Positions 28,391 to 38,385 of a stretch of DNA of 55,357 nucleotides are shown piece by piece. The first letter of the stretch is position 1; each line of letters opens with the position of its first letter. Source of the DNA: Saprospiraceae bacterium (GTDB lineage: Bacteria; Bacteroidota; Bacteroidia; Chitinophagales; Saprospiraceae); the NCBI GenBank assembly GCA_029212405.1, contig JARGNR010000044.1:1-55357 (forward strand), read 5' to 3'. Under the pieces are notes generated by a model. It was not told the DNA's origin. It worked only from the letters and a program-made list of their open reading frames with translations, and did not search any database. A program made the position numbers and the translations under genes.

Positions 28391-31300
28391 TTACATCTTG
28401 GTTACTTTTATATAGCGGTAACCTTCCGCTGATGCAATTTTAACAATATAGATTGAACTAGCAAAATTGCTGAGGTCTAATTTTACAAAATTATTGCCTG
28501 TGTTGTATTTTTTACTCGGAATATTATACACTACTCTTCCATTTAGGTCAAATATTTCTATGGAAGCATCAGCTGGGTTGGTTAGATCCATATCAAGAAT
28601 CAACCAATCTTGGATTGGATTGGGATATGCTTTGATATTCCAATCATCCAAATTATTTACACTTTGAATAATAATCAATGCTTCTTCTACTTCACATCCA
28701 TTCCCATCTTGGATCACGGCATTAATAGGAAACTCACTGAGATCATCTGTTGTATTATTGTCTGAGAACGTCGCCCCACCATCAAAGGAATATAGATAGG
28801 GTTCTACGCCACCTGAGGGAAGTAATGTAATCGTTCCCGCTGCTTCATCATAATCTGAATTAAAAAGTAATTCTTCAGGCTGTTCCAATGTGAAAGGCAA
28901 TTCGATTACACACTCATTTTCATCCAATATTGATAAGGTATAGTCTCCTGCTGTTATATTCAAATTGGATAGGTCTCCAATCGGGGCACCATCAATAAGA
29001 TAAGTTATCGATCCTAGTCCTCCTTGAACATACATATCCAATCCTCCTCCTTCATCACCAAAGCAAAGTAAATCTGATACTCCTTCTATAGATGCGTAAA
29101 ACATATTTTCTAATGTAATAAATACCTCCATACTAGTTTCGCACCCATTGGAGTCTGTTACCTTTACTTGATGAGCACCATAGATCACCTGATCAAATAA
29201 ACCATTTTCTTTTGTTATAGTACCTGAAGGTCCACTTAGTTCAAAATCATATCCTCCTGTTCCTCCAATGGCATCAATATCAATGAGTGCTCCTAATCCA
29301 GTATCACAATCTTGGCCTAATTGTTCTGCTATGATAATTTGCAATGGATTGGGTTGGATTATTTCGAATGATGCTGTGGCCATACAACCATTTGCATCTT
29401 CAACGGTCATCGTATAGCTGCCCGCAGATAATGTAGAAAGATCTGTTCCATCCAATTCATACGAATATTGATAGGGAGGTGTTCCGCCAGTTGCCATTAC
29501 AGTTACATTACCATCCTGGCCTCCATTACAGGTAACATTGTTAAGAACTTCTGTATTTAAAAATAGGTTTTCAGGCTCTGTTAAAGTGACGTTTAATGAA
29601 GCAGTACAGCCGAATAAATCTGTTGCAGTTATGATATAATCACCGGCACTTAAATTATTAAATATTGAACTTTCTTGAGGTGATAAACCATTGATTTCAT
29701 AAATAACTGTTCCTTGTGTATTTGATGCCATTACTTGTATGGAGCCTCCCAAACCTCCTGTACATGGTGGGTTTTGCTCTAAAACTAATTCTAAGGAAAG
29801 CATACTGTTGGCTCCAATAGTAAAGTTGGTGGTTCCTGAACAACCCACAGAATCAACAACTAAGACCTCATAGGTGCCTTCAGCTAAGTTTTCATATTCA
29901 GCTGTTGCTGTGCTGTCTCCTTGAAATATAAAAGTATAATCACCATTTCCTCCAATCGCAGATAAATTTGCAACTCCTGTTGAATCACCAATGCAGTCTA
30001 TATTAATCAAGGTATCAATAATGACCTCAATAATTTCGGGTTCTTCCAATTCAAATGAGGCAATAGCAAGACATCCCAATGAATCCAATGCAAATAAATC
30101 ATACTCTCCAGCGACCAGGCTATCTAATGTCGTGGCATCTCCAAAGGTAATGCTGTCAAATGAATACTGATATGGTCCACCATTGCCACCCATTGCATTC
30201 ACGATCACACTTCCATCATTTAATCCAAAACAACTTACATCTATGGATTCCAAACTGAGAAAGAACGGGTCAGGTTCAGTAAGTGTAACTGCCAGACTAT
30301 CATAACAACCAATGGAATCTTGGACGTATACAAAATAATCTCCACCATCAAGCTCTTCGAATGTTCCAGAGTTTTGATAATCAAATCCATTGATGGAGTA
30401 AGTAAGTGGTCCTGTACCTCCTTCAGCAGAGGCTACAATCAAACCCATGTTATCATTACTGCAAATGAGATTGGAGGTGGAGTCGATCGTAATTGCAATG
30501 CCTGAAGTATCGGTTAATTCAAAAATATCTTCAAACATACAGCCATTCAAATCTACAATGGAATAGGTATAAAACCCATTGCTCAAATCCTCAAAAACAG
30601 GTGAATTTTGTGTAGAGCCCATATTAAGGGCGTAGGTATACGGATTACTTCCCCCAGCTACCTGAATCTCGATACTGGCATCACTATCATTTGGACACAT
30701 ATTTTCTTGAATAATATTTATACTAGCAGTTAAAGGAAGAGGAGTATTTAAAAAGGTAGTGACGCTCGTCGTATTTCCATTTGAATCAAATACTTCTATG
30801 GTATAGGTACCTCCTGGAAGGTCTGTAAATAAATTATCTGAAGTGAGTGTTCCACCATTTAAAGAGTAGGTGTAATCAGGTTCTCCTCCTTGGGCTTCAA
30901 CTAAAATAAAACCATCATTGCTCTCGGCACAATTGGGATCTTCTTGGTTGAGTATTGAAAGGGTTAGTGGTACCGATGTTGCACAAGCAGTAAAAGAAGA
31001 TCCATTAAGACTAGCGCGAGAAGTAGATAGAATGAGATTCATATAATCTCCTTGTCCTTGAGTAAATGCATTCATGCAGTTGTCGTTAACGTAGTCCATG
31101 TAATTCATAAACATATCTCCCGAATTGCCACAACTTGGGCTAGGATGATTGGGACATCCAAAGTTTTCATCGTCTTGCAATGGAGTATCTGCAATGCCAT
31201 CATCTACTCCACAACCATTATTGGCCCAAACATGGAACAAACCGAGCCAATGTCCCATTTCATGTGTAGTGGTCCTTCCAAGGTCATAGTTTGGAAAAGT

Positions 31301-31939
31301 TGCAAATCCAGGTCCTCCAAAAGTCGCAGCATCTACGTGAATGAAGTCGTCATTTGCAGGGGGTAATCCAAATTGAGATGGAACAGAAGCCAGTCCTAAA
31401 TAGGGTAAATTCGGAGCCGACCAAATATTGGAATACGATTCTCTTGGCCATCTCGTTTCAGATCGAATTGTGGAAGCGTTAGAGTCAAAATTACCGTCGA
31501 AGGCATATCGAGTTATGCCATCGGTAGGATTGCCATCAGGATCTACGGTAGCCAGACAAAACTGGATACCGGTATTTGCGGCTGGAAACTGAGCAGGAGT
31601 GTTTCCTGCATCTGTATTATATCTTCCAAAATCTTGATTTAGAACATCAATTTGAGATTGCACATGAGCCAAACTATGGTTAGATCCAGTACCAATAGGT
31701 TGTCCAGTAGGGTGGACAATGATTACATGAACCGGTATCGTAATATTGATGGACTTTCTGGGAGATTTTTCTAGTTTTCCAAAAGCAATAAAGCTTTCTT
31801 GGATTTTTTGATTGTACCCTGGGTGTGTTTTTTCGATAGCTTCCAGCCAGTGATCATGATTGCATTTGTTTATTTTTTGCGTTTGAGAAAAGAGAGAAAA
31901 TGTAAGAAATGAAAACAATGTGAGATATATGAACTTCAT
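28391..31939 (-). CDS. Secreted M43 (pappalysin/cytophagalysin) metalloprotease with SprB-type repeats and T9SS type A tail
   Basis: The start is placed at the ATG at 31937-31939 (MKFIYLTLFSFLTF), which begins a clean signal peptide; the longer frame adds 29 unlikely residues. Mature domains: an M43 catalytic domain (about 35-320) with zinc motif HEMGHWLGLFH (His226, Glu227, His230, His236) and a Met-turn segment MNYMDYVND; then about ten SprB-like beta repeats (about 330-1085, each ending near GxYxxxVxDxxGC); then a T9SS type A sorting domain (WNIKAYPNPIQDWL and YIVKIASAEGYRYIKVTKM). The protein should be exported and either released or anchored by A-LPS. It is likely a calcium- and zinc-dependent protease acting on external protein. 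The call is firm; the substrate is unknown. Confidence 0.92.
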   Translation of the reverse strand: MKFIYLTLFSFLTFSLFSQTQKINKCNHDHWLEAIEKTHPGYNQKIQESFIAFGKLEKSPRKSINITIPVHVIIVHPTGQPIGTGSNHSLAHVQSQIDVLNQDFGRYNTDAGNTPAQFPAANTGIQFCLATVDPDGNPTDGITRYAFDGNFDSNASTIRSETRWPRESYSNIWSAPNLPYLGLASVPSQFGLPPANDDFIHVDAATFGGPGFATFPNYDLGRTTTHEMGHWLGLFHVWANNGCGVDDGIADTPLQDDENFGCPNHPSPSCGNSGDMFMNYMDYVNDNCMNAFTQGQGDYMNLILSTSRASLNGSSFTACATSVPLTLSILNQEDPNCAESNDGFILVEAQGGEPDYTYSLNGGTLTSDNLFTDLPGGTYTIEVFDSNGNTTSVTTFLNTPLPLTASINIIQENMCPNDSDASIEIQVAGGSNPYTYALNMGSTQNSPVFEDLSNGFYTYSIVDLNGCMFEDIFELTDTSGIAITIDSTSNLICSNDNMGLIVASAEGGTGPLTYSINGFDYQNSGTFEELDGGDYFVYVQDSIGCYDSLAVTLTEPDPFFLSLESIDVSCFGLNDGSVIVNAMGGNGGPYQYSFDSITFGDATTLDSLVAGEYDLFALDSLGCLAIASFELEEPEIIEVIIDTLINIDCIGDSTGVANLSAIGGNGDYTFIFQGDSTATAEYENLAEGTYEVLVVDSVGCSGTTNFTIGANSMLSLELVLEQNPPCTGGLGGSIQVMASNTQGTVIYEINGLSPQESSIFNNLSAGDYIITATDLFGCTASLNVTLTEPENLFLNTEVLNNVTCNGGQDGNVTVMATGGTPPYQYSYELDGTDLSTLSAGSYTMTVEDANGCMATASFEIIQPNPLQIIIAEQLGQDCDTGLGALIDIDAIGGTGGYDFELSGPSGTITKENGLFDQVIYGAHQVKVTDSNGCETSMEVFITLENMFYASIEGVSDLLCFGDEGGGLDMYVQGGLGSITYLIDGAPIGDLSNLNITAGDYTLSILDENECVIELPFTLEQPEELLFNSDYDEAAGTITLLPSGGVEPYLYSFDGGATFSDNNTTDDLSEFPINAVIQDGNGCEVEEALIIIQSVNNLDDWNIKAYPNPIQDWLILDMDLTNPADASIEIFDLNGRVVYNIPSKKYNTGNNFVKLDLSNFASSIYIVKIASAEGYRYIKVTKM

Positions 31940-32013
31940 ACCAGGTTTGAGTAGATTGATTAAAAATGTCTCAATATAATGAATTAAATGCATCCAAATA
32001 TTTAGTGCATAAT

Positions 32014-32301
32014 TTATTGCATCCAATCAAAAAATCCATCATTGGCATTATAAAAAAACATTGCTACAATCAATGGTATGATCACCGATAAAAACATAAA
32101 TTTGAAATACCACTTGGGTACTTTTGAACGATCAAGGAGTTCTGCAATAAGAGAAATGATAAGTAATGAGGCAAAAATTGGAACCAATATGAACGTAAAT
32201 AAGGTAGCCAAATATGTATTGGACAACCATAAAAGACAATAAAATACAGCTTGCATCAAGCATATTTCAATAATTCCAAGAGATTTTAGGAAACTTAACA
32301 T
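32014..32301 (-). CDS. Small integral-membrane protein
   Basis: 95 aa with three likely membrane helices (about 15-30, 33-54, 67-83), a basic loop RSKVPKWYFK and a polar end NANDGFFDWMQ. No family is recognised with confidence. Its stop lies 75 bases before the M43 protease start on the same strand, so the two may be cotranscribed. It is divergent from the gene at 32366. Confidence 0.65.
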   Translation of the reverse strand: MLSFLKSLGIIEICLMQAVFYCLLWLSNTYLATLFTFILVPIFASLLIISLIAELLDRSKVPKWYFKFMFLSVIIPLIVAMFFYNANDGFFDWMQ

Positions 32302-32365
32302 ACTAATAAGTAATTAAACAGTTAACCTTGCGTATAATATGTGTACATAATAAAGTTGTAATATC

Positions 32366-32902
32366 ATGAAATTTTTTAGGACCGCATATCTTTTTATATT
32401 TTGGATTGCAATTAGTTCAGGAGTAACCGCTCAAAACAAAAATCTATTCCCAAAAGGAGAAGAAGGTTATGAAGCTCTTTATCTTAGGAATATCAAAAAA
32501 TCTAGAATAAATGGAGTATACATACCCGCTAATCTAGAGGAGGCATTTTTGGAATTGGATGATTTATCTCCAGAAGGTGCAAAAGCAAAATTTACCAATG
32601 CCCCTGAAGATGTTATTGCTACCAAATTACATTTCGGCCTAGGTAGATGGATCTTTGTCTATTGGAATTTTATTGAAGGATCTCGATATGTGGAGTATTT
32701 GAGGCGATTGGGCTTAAGAGACCATGACCACATGATTCAATTCACCATCGTTTCATATCATCGATATAAAAATAATAAACCTCTGGATGTGGAAGGACAA
32801 GTAGCTAAATATAAGAAGCTAATAGAAGAGAAGAAAAGAGAGATGCTAGGTAGGGGAGAAGTGATTCATACTGAAACCAGACCTATAAAAAAGGGAAATT
32901 GA
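32366..32902 (+). CDS. Secreted hypothetical protein (DUF6794-like)
   Basis: 178 aa. A signal peptide (about 1-22, ending GVTAQ) precedes a compact domain with YIPANLEEAFLELDDL and LGRWIFVYWNFIEGSRYVEYLRRLGLRDHDHM. This resembles small Bacteroidota domains of the DUF6794 type (an acidic helix followed by a tryptophan-rich segment). The C-terminal 30 residues are strongly charged. Function is unknown. The family assignment is from memory of the pattern and is tentative; that the gene is real is likely. Confidence 0.65.
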   Translation: MKFFRTAYLFIFWIAISSGVTAQNKNLFPKGEEGYEALYLRNIKKSRINGVYIPANLEEAFLELDDLSPEGAKAKFTNAPEDVIATKLHFGLGRWIFVYWNFIEGSRYVEYLRRLGLRDHDHMIQFTIVSYHRYKNNKPLDVEGQVAKYKKLIEEKKREMLGRGEVIHTETRPIKKGN

Positions 32903-32986
32903 TCTTTATTATCTTAAAGTATATCGTATAAAGTGGTAAATTAAGTATGATTTGTATAAGTTATCATTAAATCAAATCAAACAGCT

Positions 32987-33202
32987 ATGCGTAACAAAAT
33001 CATTCAAATACCTAACCGAGTTAATCTTATCAAAACAGGCGGCTCTAATACATTTATTTCAACGTTTAGAAGAAAAGAGTATGATGTTGGAATTGTAGAG
33101 AAAACACGCAAGTATAATTGGTTGAATTACAAATTAGCCGTTTTGTTTACCTTAATTATTGGTACACTTACCTACTTTAGTTTAGAGTTTTTATTCTTCT
33201 AG
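32987..33202 (+). CDS. Small single-pass membrane protein
   Basis: 71 aa: a basic N-terminal half (NRVNLIKTGG, TFRRKEYDVG) and one C-terminal membrane helix (about 48-70, KLAVLFTLIIGTLTYFSLEF). Such tail-anchored arrangements are common among small bacterial membrane proteins. No family is recognised. The gene is convergent with the DUF5916 gene, 18 bases apart. Confidence 0.6.
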   Translation: MRNKIIQIPNRVNLIKTGGSNTFISTFRRKEYDVGIVEKTRKYNWLNYKLAVLFTLIIGTLTYFSLEFLFF

Positions 33203-33220
33203 GCTGAGGGTATAGAGTTA

Positions 33221-35434
33221 TTACATGTTTAACCAATACGTAACCTTGGCAACGATAGATCTGTTTCTTAGATTGAACGCAAAACGATCAGATGGGTCAT
33301 TTGGGTTTCCAGAAAAGTAATTATCTGCATACACCAGAAAGAAGTCTGAAACTGGGGCAAATCTCCACTGAAATCGAGTATTGATATTGGTATTCTGACT
33401 TTGACTATTGTATTGAAAAAATGCTGTTAAGAATATCTTCTTGGTGAATGTAAAGTCAAATCTTGGCCCTAATAAAACAGTTGATTTTACTTCATCTAGA
33501 TAGGGCATGTCAAAAAAGTTGACGTTGTAATTGACAGAAACTGATCCAAAAGGTTCTACACGATAATTGATGGACCCTGATGTTCCGTAGCGCATTCCAT
33601 TAAAATATTGACCGAAAAAAGGACGAATTCTATAAGAAAAGCGCTTGCTATTATCACTATTATAGTTGGCCTGAAAATTATAGTAGGTATATTCTGTATC
33701 CTCAGCGAGCACTTCAGAATCAGTACCTGTTGGGTCAAATTCATCAAACAAATAGATGTATTGTTTTCTTATCCCAAAATTAAATCTAGAGTTATTGGTA
33801 AATTCAATATTAGCACCTATTTCTACTTCCTGATCTGTTCTTCCATTTCCCGGCATCCAAATCTGTTCAAACTCAAAATTCAGATTGGCTCTGTTAATGG
33901 GACTATTTGAAGGGTAGAAAAAATATTGAAACTCGGGTTCTATCCGATAATAATTTGTTCTTCTCACAAAGCCTACTTGAGCATCGTATCCTCCTCCTAC
34001 ATATTGATGTGCCCAGTTGATAAGATATTTTCGTTTATTATAGGTAAGATCCAAACCATGTGCAAAACTTTTGTCCAATTGATTGACAGAAAATGATTTA
34101 TGTAGGAAGGTCTTCCCTGCCCATAAGTTTGACTTTGTTGCTAGATTATAGTCAACACCTATGACTCGATTGAATTTGTCAATGGCATCATTGTTGTCGG
34201 GTTTAATAGATTGCCGATTGACCAAAATAAAGCCCAAATTGGATCGGTCTCCAATGTTTCGCTGTATCGTTGCCACAGAAAAATTTAAATCAGGTTGACC
34301 GGCAAAATCATCCTTTTTTGTTCCCATAGACAATAAACCCAATCTCCATTTCTTATTGAGTTTACCACTTAGACGGAGTCCTCCGTAGATGGTGTTTTGA
34401 ATATTTTCATCGGTTGCTGTATCTTGTACGATACCAATTCGTCTGGAAAAAAATGGATTAATTCCTCCTGATCCAAAAGATCCAAAAAGGTCTGCATTTT
34501 CAAGAAAGAACTGCCTTCGTTCTGGAAATGAAATTTCAAATCTGGACAAATTGGTTACCTGTCGATCCACTTCTACTTGAGAAAAATCTGGATTAATGGT
34601 AAGATCGAGATTGAGACCGGAAGTAATGGCAATTTTAGCATCTCCCCCTACATTGTAGGTGAATTCGGGGTCTTCATTGTCTTCGACGTTGTGTCCATAA
34701 GAAGTAATTCCAAAAGGTATTAATGAAAACTTAGACCCTGTAGCTTTGATTTCTTCTGAAAAGTTCAATTTCCCCATATAGCCCAGATTGAAAATCCATT
34801 GGTTTCTAGGTATATTAATCCATGTGGATCGTTCATTGGTCTGCATATCAAATCGATAGGCATTGAACCTCCATTGTTTGCCACTTTTATTGAATCTTAA
34901 TGTGCTAAAAGGGATAGCTATTTCTGCTACATATTTGTCCTCGTAGATTTTTGTTTCACATTGCCATTTGTTATCCCAGCTGGTAGAAAAACCATTTAGA
35001 CTTGTACCTGCTCCAGAAATAAGTCCTTCTCTCTGAACCCCAGCTGGGTTGGTTCCAAACATAAAGGCATTGATGCCATCATTAAACGGATCTATAAGAA
35101 GGGTAATATTGTCATTTCCACCTGCTCTGAAATCTCTTCTGAGTGTTGGGATCACAAAATTATTTCCTTTCGTGAAACACTCAATACCAACATATAAATT
35201 CTCATCATCAAAAGCCATTCGAATCGTCGTCTGCTCTTGTGCTAATATAGAATCTGTCGGAAAATATTGAAAAAAGTCTTTAGCATGTACCTTACATTCT
35301 GACCATGCCTCTTCATCTAGAATGCCGTCCAGTTGGATGCTTTCTGTAATTTTATTTACGTCAATATCTTGACTAACTTGAGCACAAACAGGAATAAGAA
35401 CAAAAGCTAAAAAAAGGACAAGTAGATTTTTCAC
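33221..35434 (-). CDS. DUF5916 outer-membrane protein with N-terminal CBM9-like domain
   Basis: 737 aa. A signal peptide (about 1-18) is followed by a carbohydrate-binding-family-9-like (DOMON-type) domain at about 25-220: IQLDGILDEEAWSEC, DDENLYVGIECF and FDMQTNERSTWINIPR. The rest is DUF5916, with alternating hydrophobic and aromatic strands that suggest an outer-membrane beta-barrel (RRQFFLENADLF; final strand VAKVTYWLNM ending in an aromatic-rich pattern). Many Bacteroidota carry this architecture; its exact job is not established, though sugar binding or transport at the outer membrane is assumed. TATTTTTG on the minus strand (about 35440-35447) fits a -7 element. Confidence 0.85.
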   Translation of the reverse strand: MKNLLVLFLAFVLIPVCAQVSQDIDVNKITESIQLDGILDEEAWSECKVHAKDFFQYFPTDSILAQEQTTIRMAFDDENLYVGIECFTKGNNFVIPTLRRDFRAGGNDNITLLIDPFNDGINAFMFGTNPAGVQREGLISGAGTSLNGFSTSWDNKWQCETKIYEDKYVAEIAIPFSTLRFNKSGKQWRFNAYRFDMQTNERSTWINIPRNQWIFNLGYMGKLNFSEEIKATGSKFSLIPFGITSYGHNVEDNEDPEFTYNVGGDAKIAITSGLNLDLTINPDFSQVEVDRQVTNLSRFEISFPERRQFFLENADLFGSFGSGGINPFFSRRIGIVQDTATDENIQNTIYGGLRLSGKLNKKWRLGLLSMGTKKDDFAGQPDLNFSVATIQRNIGDRSNLGFILVNRQSIKPDNNDAIDKFNRVIGVDYNLATKSNLWAGKTFLHKSFSVNQLDKSFAHGLDLTYNKRKYLINWAHQYVGGGYDAQVGFVRRTNYYRIEPEFQYFFYPSNSPINRANLNFEFEQIWMPGNGRTDQEVEIGANIEFTNNSRFNFGIRKQYIYLFDEFDPTGTDSEVLAEDTEYTYYNFQANYNSDNSKRFSYRIRPFFGQYFNGMRYGTSGSINYRVEPFGSVSVNYNVNFFDMPYLDEVKSTVLLGPRFDFTFTKKIFLTAFFQYNSQSQNTNINTRFQWRFAPVSDFFLVYADNYFSGNPNDPSDRFAFNLRNRSIVAKVTYWLNM

Positions 35435-35507
35435 GCCTCAAAAATAGCCAATTATATTTAGTTTATTAATAATGTGTTGTTATTAAGATTTTGTTTGCAA
35501 TTGAAAA

Positions 35508-36404
35508 TCATTTAACACGAAACTCAATCGTAATATTACCACACTGCATTTCTACATCTGACTCGGTAAATGTATACTTCTTGGCCCCATTCACAGCCAG
35601 ATCAACTAATATTTTATTTGTGGTAGTGGACCCCATTTGAGTATACTTGGCTTCTACTACTTTTCCTGTTGAATTGACACATACTTTAACCACAACGATT
35701 CCTGTGTATTGGGATTGATCTTCGATTTCTGGTTCATATACTACCCCACGATTTGATAATCCTCCACCTATTCTGCCAGAACCTGTTGCAACTTGGTTTA
35801 AAGCGTCAGAATTGGGGTCGCCTTTTGGATCTCCTTGATTGCCATCATTGTTGTTGTTTCCTTTACCTGTTCCTAATAGATCTGAAAACTTACTCTTACT
35901 TTGATCATAGGCTGCTTTTTTTGCTTTCGCCTCTGCTTCTTTTTGAGCTTCAATTCGTGCACGTTCTTCAGCTTGTCGTTGCAATCTTTCTGCTTCAGCA
36001 GCTTCCGCTTTTTTCTGATCGTCTTTTTGTTTATCGGCGACGGTCACATCTGAAGTTGATGAAACAGGTTCAAGATCACTAGTGGATGGCTCCGATGGTG
36101 CTGGATCTTTGGTGTCTGTTTCATTATTGGGTGAAGTAGAAGTCTCTTTATTGTCTTGAGAATCATCTTCTTTAGGGGTGTCTTGCACGTCGAGTTCAGT
36201 CGTATTAGCTAAGGGGTTTGCATTGGATGATCCTCCATCAGGTGCGCCAAAAGCTACCACGATTCCACTTAGTTCTTTGGGTGGATTTTCTGAAGCCAAA
36301 TAAGGGATCAATGCTATCAATAAAAGCAGTGCATGCACCATGAAGCTCATGATAATCCCTTTCTTTTTATTCTCATCTTCTTTTTGTAACACAGCATGAT
36401 CCAT
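35508..36404 (-). CDS. TonB/TolA-like energy transducer
   Basis: 298 aa. A short cytoplasmic start and membrane helix (about 19-40) lead into a low-complexity acidic and serine/threonine region (about 60-125). An Ala/Glu/Lys/Arg helix follows (about 128-170; AERLQRQAEERARIEAQKEA), as in TolA, then a glycine/asparagine linker and a C-terminal TonB-like domain (about 215-298; YTGIVVVKVCVNSTGKV). It spans the periplasm and passes proton-motive force to outer-membrane partners. It is last in the ExbB-ExbD-ExbD-TonB set, 100 bases after the second ExbD. Confidence 0.88.
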   Translation of the reverse strand: MDHAVLQKEDENKKKGIIMSFMVHALLLLIALIPYLASENPPKELSGIVVAFGAPDGGSSNANPLANTTELDVQDTPKEDDSQDNKETSTSPNNETDTKDPAPSEPSTSDLEPVSSTSDVTVADKQKDDQKKAEAAEAERLQRQAEERARIEAQKEAEAKAKKAAYDQSKSKFSDLLGTGKGNNNNDGNQGDPKGDPNSDALNQVATGSGRIGGGLSNRGVVYEPEIEDQSQYTGIVVVKVCVNSTGKVVEAKYTQMGSTTTNKILVDLAVNGAKKYTFTESDVEMQCGNITIEFRVK

Positions 36405-36504
36405 AAGACATATTGTTTTGTCAGTCTAATAAAACTTCTCTAGGATTGGCTTGAGTAATAATCGGAATGATATATTTTAGATCAATTCCGGAAATAGTAG
36501 AACG

Positions 36505-36909
36505 TTATCTCGGTTCAGTAAGTACAGTTTTAATGCTATATCTGTAGGCAATATCTAAAATAGGAACCACCTTGTCGTTTTTGGCTTTTGCATGGGGACT
36601 AATTGTTACCACAGCATTCTTGCCTTTACTTTTTTTAAGTGCTCTGACCTTTTTTTCTACAGCACCTAAGGTCATTTTACTGCCATTGTAATAATAGGTG
36701 CCATTTCTCTCAATATTAATGACTTGAGGCTGACTGGGTTCTGTGCTCGTTTGGGGTGTTTTATTTTTGCCAGGCAATTGCAGATTGAGTGCGTTAGGGG
36801 TAACTAAAGACGAGGTCAACATAAAAAATATCAATAATAAGAATATGATATCTGTCAATGATGACATATTAAACTCAGCTGATACCTTACTACTTTTTTT
36901 AATTCCCAT
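36505..36909 (-). CDS. exbD: ExbD/TolR family protein (second copy)
   Basis: The start is the ATG at 36907-36909 (MGIKKSSKVSAEF), matching the neighbouring paralogue; an upstream reading adds 18 residues that overlap the previous gene. 134 aa with a single membrane helix carrying the conserved proton-path aspartate (Asp20 in SSLTDIIFLLLIFFML) and a periplasmic ExbD domain. It starts 28 bases after the first exbD. Two different ExbD proteins next to one ExbB is a common Bacteroidota arrangement. Confidence 0.9.
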   Translation of the reverse strand: MGIKKSSKVSAEFNMSSLTDIIFLLLIFFMLTSSLVTPNALNLQLPGKNKTPQTSTEPSQPQVINIERNGTYYYNGSKMTLGAVEKKVRALKKSKGKNAVVTISPHAKAKNDKVVPILDIAYRYSIKTVLTEPR

Positions 36910-36937
36910 AGTTATATTTTTATCAATAACGCCTAGA

Positions 36938-37330
36938 TCAATTCGATCTAGGTGCGGTTGCAATTATGGCTTTAATTTCTAATCCGCTGGCAATTTTCAT
37001 CACGTCATGAATTCTACTCCAGCTTACTCCTGTCTCCGCAATGATACTTATCGTCCCGTTGTCCTTGTTGGTTTGCGGCTTTAATTCAACTGCAATACGT
37101 TTCTCTAAGTTTTTCTTGCTGGTATTTTTACTGTTCACCAGTATCTTTCCATTTTTAAAGAGTTGAACAGAAAGATCTGTTGGTGCGACTGTTTTAGAGT
37201 CCGACTGAGGCAGATCAACATTGATCTGCACAGTATTCGATGTAAGCATAAAAAAAATCAGCAATAGGAATATGATGTCCGTCAATGAAGACATGCTGAA
37301 TTCGGCACTTACTTTATTTCTTTTTTTCAT
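36938..37330 (-). CDS. exbD: ExbD/TolR family protein (first copy)
   Basis: 130 aa. The membrane helix has the essential aspartate (Asp18 in SSLTDIIFLLLIFFML), followed by a short periplasmic domain (VQINVDLPQSDSKTV, ETGVSWSRIHDVMKIA). The first 35 residues are nearly identical to the second ExbD, but the periplasmic halves differ, so the copies probably have separate roles in the pentamer/dimer motor. It lies 26 bases after exbB in one operon. Confidence 0.92.
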   Translation of the reverse strand: MKKRNKVSAEFSMSSLTDIIFLLLIFFMLTSNTVQINVDLPQSDSKTVAPTDLSVQLFKNGKILVNSKNTSKKNLEKRIAVELKPQTNKDNGTISIIAETGVSWSRIHDVMKIASGLEIKAIIATAPRSN

Positions 37331-37356
37331 ATGCTATTAATTATAGAATGCTAAGA

Positions 37357-38046
37357 TTAGTTAGAAGGTTCCTGAAGTAAATCCATGAACTCTACAGTAC
37401 TTGCTTCCATATTGAATACAGCTTTGTCAACATTTGCTACTAAAAGGTTATATCCTACAAATGCGATAATACCAATAAGTAGTCCGAATGCTGTTGTGGT
37501 CAAAGCCTGATAAATACCACCAGCTAATTGAGCAGGTCCTACATTATCAGCTGTTGCCATTGTATGGAAGGCTAAGATCATTCCTGTAACAGTCCCAAAG
37601 AAACCAATCATTGGAGCTGCACCTGCAATACTTGCTAGTGTAGATAACCCTTTTTCTAGTTTAAATATTTCTAGATTTCCCACATTTTCAATTGCGGCAT
37701 CTATATCTCGAAGTGGTTTTCCTATTCTATTCAACCCTTTTTCCACCATTCTAGCTGTTGGAGTATTGGTCGTAGCACATAATTGTTTCGCTCCTTGAAT
37801 ATTCCCGGCTACCACAGCAGCTCGTATATTATTCATGAAATTAGCATCTACTTTTCCTGCTCTTTTTATAGTCAACCATCTTTCAATAAAAATATAAAGT
37901 GCCATAATAGACAACAATAGTAAAATAGAAAAGATAGCAATAGATATCGGTCCCCCCGCAGTAATGATGTCTATTAGGTTTTGCTTGTCACCTTCTTCAG
38001 CAGTGTTGGTCGCATTTTGAAACCAAAGAAAATTAAGTGGAATCAT
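37357..38046 (-). CDS. exbB: ExbB/TolQ/MotA-type proton channel subunit
   Basis: 229 aa with three membrane helices: about 32-52, 137-160 (GAAPMIGFFGTVTGMILAF) and 181-205 (ALTTTAFGLLIGIIAFVGYN). The GFFGTVTGM stretch is the family signature lining the proton path. With the two ExbD copies it forms the inner-membrane motor that energises the TonB-like protein and, through it, TonB-dependent outer-membrane receptors. It is first gene of the four-gene operon; no terminator separates the genes. Confidence 0.93.
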   Translation of the reverse strand: MIPLNFLWFQNATNTAEEGDKQNLIDIITAGGPISIAIFSILLLLSIMALYIFIERWLTIKRAGKVDANFMNNIRAAVVAGNIQGAKQLCATTNTPTARMVEKGLNRIGKPLRDIDAAIENVGNLEIFKLEKGLSTLASIAGAAPMIGFFGTVTGMILAFHTMATADNVGPAQLAGGIYQALTTTAFGLLIGIIAFVGYNLLVANVDKAVFNMEASTVEFMDLLQEPSN

Positions 38047-38385
38047 TTAAATTTTTTTTGCTTTGATAAAAAATATTGAACTCATTTTAGCCTACTTTCT
38101 CTAATATAAAATGAAAATCTGCTTTTATTAATCCAATGTCAAACGTCAAGTGTTAATCGAAAATTATAAATTTCAAACAAAATTAACAATTCTGTATATA
38201 TATTACAATTTTTCTTAATTTGATATTTGCTCAATTATTGAGTGATTTTATATACCCTACCTCGTTTTAGTTAAAAGTCGTTAACGAAGCCCCAAGTTTT
38301 TCTTAATCCCGTTACAATCTTGTTTTACAAGTAGTTTTATAAATACACAACCCATTATTTATTAACCACTTTTAAAACAATTGCT
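38047..38385. other. Divergent intergenic region
   Basis: 339 AT-rich bases between exbB and the lipoprotein gene, so it must hold promoters for both. A small inverted repeat CTCAAT-T-ATTGAG lies at 38230-38242, just after TGATATTTG, a near match to a -7 element. No small gene is seen. Confidence 0.35.
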